Positions 60,891 to 64,000 of a DNA stretch of 64,000 nt are shown here, in pieces (the stretch's first letter is position 1; each line of letters opens with the position of its first letter). The notes under the pieces were generated by a model. That model was not told the origin of the DNA. It saw nothing but the letters and a program-made list of their open reading frames with translations, and did no database searches. A program made the translations under genes and the position numbers. Location of the stretch: the NCBI RefSeq assembly GCF_021730445.1, contig NZ_JADNRM010000004.1:1-64000 (forward strand), given 5' to 3'. This stretch comes from Phocaeicola faecalis (GTDB lineage Bacteria; Bacteroidota; Bacteroidia; Bacteroidales; Bacteroidaceae).

Positions 60891-62192
60891 ATGAAGCTGA
60901 AGTTCTTTTTCTTTATACTCTCATTACTGTTGCTGGCTGTCTGGGGAGTCTTGCTGGTGCTTTCCCTTAAGGAACGTGGCATGCTTTTTTATATGGTGGA
61001 GGGACTTATTACTTTCAGCCTCATCTTTCTTGTCTTTTTTTACCGTAAGGTGGTTAAACCGTTGGATACTATCGGCAATGGTATGGATTTGCTTCGCGAA
61101 CAGGATTTCAGTAGCCGGCTCACTCTGGTGGGACAGAAAGAGGCGGATCGCATTGTTCTCGTCTTCAACCGCATGATGGAGCAATTGAAAGATGAACGAC
61201 TGCGCTTGCGCGAGCAGAATCATTTTCTTGATTTGCTGGTCAGCGTATCTCCAATGGGACTGATTATCCTCACTCTTGACGGACATATTTCAATGATTAA
61301 TGCTGCTGCGCTCCGTTATTTGGACTATGCGGCAGGTGATGAAGTGAAGGGGCGTTTGCTTTGTGAGCTTACCTCACCTTTGGCGGAAGAGATAGAACGC
61401 ATACCGAAAGATGCCAGTGAGACGGTTCGCCTGAGTGACTCCATGATTTACCGTTGTTCGCGGCTTTCGTTTGTCGACAGGGGATTTGCCCATCCGTTTA
61501 TCTTGATAGAGAGCCTGACTTCCGAGGTGGTAAAGGCGGAGAAGAAGGCTTATGAGAAGGTAATCCGCATGATTGCGCACGAAGTCAACAATACGGTGGC
61601 GGGCATTACTTCTACCCTTGATACGGTGGATGGTGCTTTGGAATGTATGGACGATACCGAAGATTTGCGCGAAGTGATGAAGGTATGTGTGGATCGTTGT
61701 TATAGTATGAGCCGTTTCATCACAAACTTTGCCAATGTGGTGAAAATCCCCGAACCACAGTTACAATCGGTTTGTCTGAATGAGCGTGTGGCAGCCTGTA
61801 AAATGTTTATGGAGACTGTTTGCCGCAATCGTAATATTACGCTGCACATGACTTTATGTGATGAAAATCCGCGTGTCAATATGGATACATCTCTATTTGA
61901 ACAGGTGCTGGTGAATATTATAAAGAATGCCGCCGAGAGTATCGGTGGAGAAGGCAATATCTTTATCCGCACCTCTGTCTTTCCCACCATGCTTGAAATT
62001 GCCGATACAGGGGCCGGCATCAGTAAAGAGGTGGAGGCGAAATTGTTCAGTCCTTTCTTTTCCACCAAGCCCAATGGACAGGGTATCGGCTTGATATTTA
62101 TTCGTGAAGTGCTGATGAAGCATGGATGTACGTTCTCTTTGCGCACTTATTCTGACGGATTGACCCGCTTCCGTATCCGTTTCAATGTTTAA
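60891..62192 (+). CDS. Sensor histidine kinase, NtrY-like with minimal periplasmic loop
   Basis: 433 residues. TM1 about 4-24 and TM2 about 32-51 are joined by only about eight residues (Ser-Leu-Lys-Glu-Arg-Gly-Met-Leu). A HAMP segment (about 50-105), a PAS domain (about 110-215), the phosphoacceptor His230 in 'IAHEVNNTVAG' and the ATPase domain ('NIIKNAAES', 'DTGAGIS', 'FFSTKPNGQGIGL') follow. With almost no periplasmic sensor it should read the membrane or a partner protein. It lies 8 bp after the regulator gene. Its last 11 bp overlap the end of the convergent mltF gene. Confidence 0.93.
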   Translation: MKLKFFFFILSLLLLAVWGVLLVLSLKERGMLFYMVEGLITFSLIFLVFFYRKVVKPLDTIGNGMDLLREQDFSSRLTLVGQKEADRIVLVFNRMMEQLKDERLRLREQNHFLDLLVSVSPMGLIILTLDGHISMINAAALRYLDYAAGDEVKGRLLCELTSPLAEEIERIPKDASETVRLSDSMIYRCSRLSFVDRGFAHPFILIESLTSEVVKAEKKAYEKVIRMIAHEVNNTVAGITSTLDTVDGALECMDDTEDLREVMKVCVDRCYSMSRFITNFANVVKIPEPQLQSVCLNERVAACKMFMETVCRNRNITLHMTLCDENPRVNMDTSLFEQVLVNIIKNAAESIGGEGNIFIRTSVFPTMLEIADTGAGISKEVEAKLFSPFFSTKPNGQGIGLIFIREVLMKHGCTFSLRTYSDGLTRFRIRFNV

Positions 62193-63558
62193 TCTTGCTC
62201 TTGTAGACTTCACCCCGTCCTATTACTTCCTTTACAAAATTGAAAGTTTCCACTCCACGGAAATAGCCATTCTTGCAAACAGGATCGTTGAAGTATTCTT
62301 CATTGCTTTTCAGAAGGATGTAGTCGGCCACATTGTTGTCCCAAATGTACTTGTTCTTTCCGTATTTCTCGGCCAGTGCCATGGCGTCTGTGACATGTCC
62401 GATACCGGCATTGTAGGCTGCCAGAATAAACTTAATCCGTTCGTCGGGGTCGGGAATACGGCTGAAAGAGTTGGCAGTGGCGGCAATATATTTCACGGCT
62501 GCTTTAATGCTTTCTTCCGGGTTCTGTTCCATTCCGGCGGGAACACCCATGGCCCATGCGGTGCGGGGCATCAGTTGCATTAATCCTTTGGCACCTGCCC
62601 ATGAGACAGCGGTAGTGTCGAAGTTCGATTCCGTATAGGCCAGCGAAGCCAGCAACCGCCAGTCCCAGTCAATCTCTTTGGCATATTTCTTGAATAACGG
62701 GTCATAGTGGGATATCTTTCCTTTCTGTACGGATAGGATAGAGCCGTGAGGCATCCGCTTGCTGATTTCAAAGTAACGTTTACTGCTTGCCCGGTAAGAC
62801 GGAGAAGTCATGTTCTCCTGATGCCATCGGGTAGCTGCAGCTGCCAGCAGGGGAGAGGTTTTTCTTACCGCCCACGAAGCACGTTGGTCGAAACTGATGG
62901 CAAGGGAAATGTTCAGATTCGGATAATATGTTTTGTTGAGTTTGGCCAGGTCGTTGTCGCAGATGGCATAATCGATGCTGCCGTTGGACACCTGCATGAT
63001 GAGGTCTTCGGTGGTAACACTGTCGTTCTCTACTTTATGAATCAGGATGCCGCCGCCCAGTTCCTTGTCCAGGTTTATCAGGCGGTCGAGGTACTTGCCG
63101 GGTTTCACATACACTTCTTTACCTATCAGTTCGGTCACATTCTTCAGGGGGGGCACCTTGTTGCCGTTTCGTTGCACCAGCACTTGGTGGGTGATGATGT
63201 CTTCACCGCAAAACTCTACGCTGTCTTTAAACTCCTTCGTGATGGGAAGGTTATAAGCTATTAAATCGCCTTCGCCGGCCAGTAATTTATGTACCAGGTC
63301 GTGTGTATTCTTGGCAACTTCCACCTTTAGTTTCACACCGAGTGAACGGGCGAACTGTTCGGCCAGTTCATATTGAAACCCCATCGGTTCGCCCCGGTAG
63401 TTGAAATAAGAAGTCGAACTGTTGAGGGTCAGCACTACTAATTCCCCGCTGTCTTTTATTTGCGGCAAATCATAATTTGTCACTTCATTGCTCTGCGGCT
63501 TCGGGCGGCACGCCATCATGCAGATACAGGCGAGAAGAAGTAGCCAGACTTGTTTCAT
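62182..63558 (-). CDS. mltF: Membrane-bound lytic transglycosylase MltF-like
   Basis: 458 residues with a lipoprotein signal (Cys16 in 'ICMMACRPK'). The N-terminal two-thirds form a periplasmic solute-binding-like domain ('GELVVLTLNSSTSYFNYRGEPMGFQYELAEQFARSLGVKLKVEV'). The C-terminal third is an SLT lysozyme-like domain with catalytic Glu in 'LASLAYTESNFDTTAVSWAGAKGLMQLMP' and 'AAYNAGIGHV'. It cleaves the glycan strand of peptidoglycan to 1,6-anhydro products. It starts within the stop codon of udk (ATGA overlap). Confidence 0.92.
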   Translation of the reverse strand: MKQVWLLLLACICMMACRPKPQSNEVTNYDLPQIKDSGELVVLTLNSSTSYFNYRGEPMGFQYELAEQFARSLGVKLKVEVAKNTHDLVHKLLAGEGDLIAYNLPITKEFKDSVEFCGEDIITHQVLVQRNGNKVPPLKNVTELIGKEVYVKPGKYLDRLINLDKELGGGILIHKVENDSVTTEDLIMQVSNGSIDYAICDNDLAKLNKTYYPNLNISLAISFDQRASWAVRKTSPLLAAAATRWHQENMTSPSYRASSKRYFEISKRMPHGSILSVQKGKISHYDPLFKKYAKEIDWDWRLLASLAYTESNFDTTAVSWAGAKGLMQLMPRTAWAMGVPAGMEQNPEESIKAAVKYIAATANSFSRIPDPDERIKFILAAYNAGIGHVTDAMALAEKYGKNKYIWDNNVADYILLKSNEEYFNDPVCKNGYFRGVETFNFVKEVIGRGEVYKSKIKH

Positions 63559-64000
63559 TTGCCCAGAATCTTTTCGATATATAACTTAAGGATTTCAATC
63601 GCCTTCTGATTGTTGCCTCCATTGGGGATAATAATGTCGGCATACTGCTTGGTCGGCTCGATGAATTCATCATGCATCGGCTTCAGGACATTGCGGTATT
63701 TGTCTATCAGCATTTCCAGAGGATGCCCTCTTTCCACCATGTCACGGGTAATGACACGCAACAGACGTTCGTCGGGTTCTGCATCTACAAAAATCTTCAA
63801 GTCCATCAGGTCACGCAATTCTTTGTCGTACAAACTCATAATCCCTTCTACGATAATGACTTCCTTTGGCTCTATATGAATGGTTTCGGAAAGACGTGTA
63901 CATACAATATAGGAATAGGTGGGCTGCTCGATGGAGTGTCCTTTGCGCAGCTCGGCTATCTGTTGCTCAAAAAGCGGCCAGTCAAAAGCGTCGGGATGGT
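63555..64000 (-). CDS. udk: Uridine kinase, N-terminus beyond the window
   Basis: The minus-strand frame is open to the last base, giving about 148 C-terminal residues of a family normally near 205. 'HPDAFDWPLFEQQIAELRKG' and 'YSYIVCTRLSETIHIEPKEVIIVEGIMSLYDKELRDLMDLKIFVDAEPDERLLRVITRDMVERGHPLE' are the uridine/cytidine kinase pattern; the P-loop lies outside. It phosphorylates uridine and cytidine in salvage. It is cotranscribed with mltF. Confidence 0.93.
   Translation of the reverse strand, partial: HPDAFDWPLFEQQIAELRKGHSIEQPTYSYIVCTRLSETIHIEPKEVIIVEGIMSLYDKELRDLMDLKIFVDAEPDERLLRVITRDMVERGHPLEMLIDKYRNVLKPMHDEFIEPTKQYADIIIPNGGNNQKAIEILKLYIEKILGK

Overview
The window looks like a chromosomal segment of a Bacteroides-type gut anaerobe (order Bacteroidales). 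Evidence: SusC/SusD pair with FecR and an ECF sigma factor, a serine-type sulfatase, a GH20 hexosaminidase, class II NrdJ, repeated use of the Bacteroidetes promoter form TTTG-N19-TAnnTTTG, and typical proteins (MtaB, MlaD/amidase pair, DUF4476). No rRNA, tRNA or CRISPR array was recognised. The species cannot be fixed from the sequence.

Layout. 1-7.0 kb: tail of an Rpn/PD-(D/E)XK protein, then a polysaccharide module (DegT aminotransferase, PglF/CapD-type dehydratase, a YjbH-type outer-membrane system split over two genes in swapped order, a lipoprotein). 7.3-15.5 kb: small membrane protein, MarR regulator, rpsF-rpsR-rplI, small proteins, acyl-CoA ligase, mtaB-glycosyltransferase, mgsA. A 181-bp MITE-like element fills the mgsA-folB gap. 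15.7-24.5 kb: folB, a repeat-rich intergenic region with a long AGA microsatellite, nrdJ, nitroreductase, dnaA, MlaD/amidase. 24.6-31 kb: BASS-like transporter, GNAT, GH20, an ECF sigma/anti-sigma/Spy-like operon and a divergent DUF4476 lipoprotein. 31.2-39.9 kb: a sulfatase-SusD-SusC-FecR-sigma locus. 40.1-44.0 kb: cytidine deaminase, CBM9-like protein, LemA, M48 protease, GH73-LysM hydrolase.

The most interesting part is 44.1-62.2 kb, an apparent export or envelope-defence locus. It has one periplasmic adaptor, one MacB/LolD-type ATPase, one TolC-type outer-membrane protein, a small secreted protein, and four consecutive pairs of FtsX/MacB-type permeases. Each pair has one 'A' and one 'B' type. 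A 58-codon relic joins an A-type start to a B-type end, so a fifth pair was probably lost by deletion. An NtrC-family response regulator and a two-helix, nearly loop-less sensor kinase close the locus. Three sigma-54-type promoters stand before the adaptor, ATPase and TolC genes. Each has the same near-palindrome, GTGTTCG-N4-CGGACAC, with its centre exactly 55.5 bp upstream of the second G of the -24 element. This predicts a self-contained sigma-54 regulon driven by the local regulator.

The window ends in mltF and the 3' part of udk on the minus strand. Start sites were revised where a promoter -7 box overlaps the longest possible reading frame.
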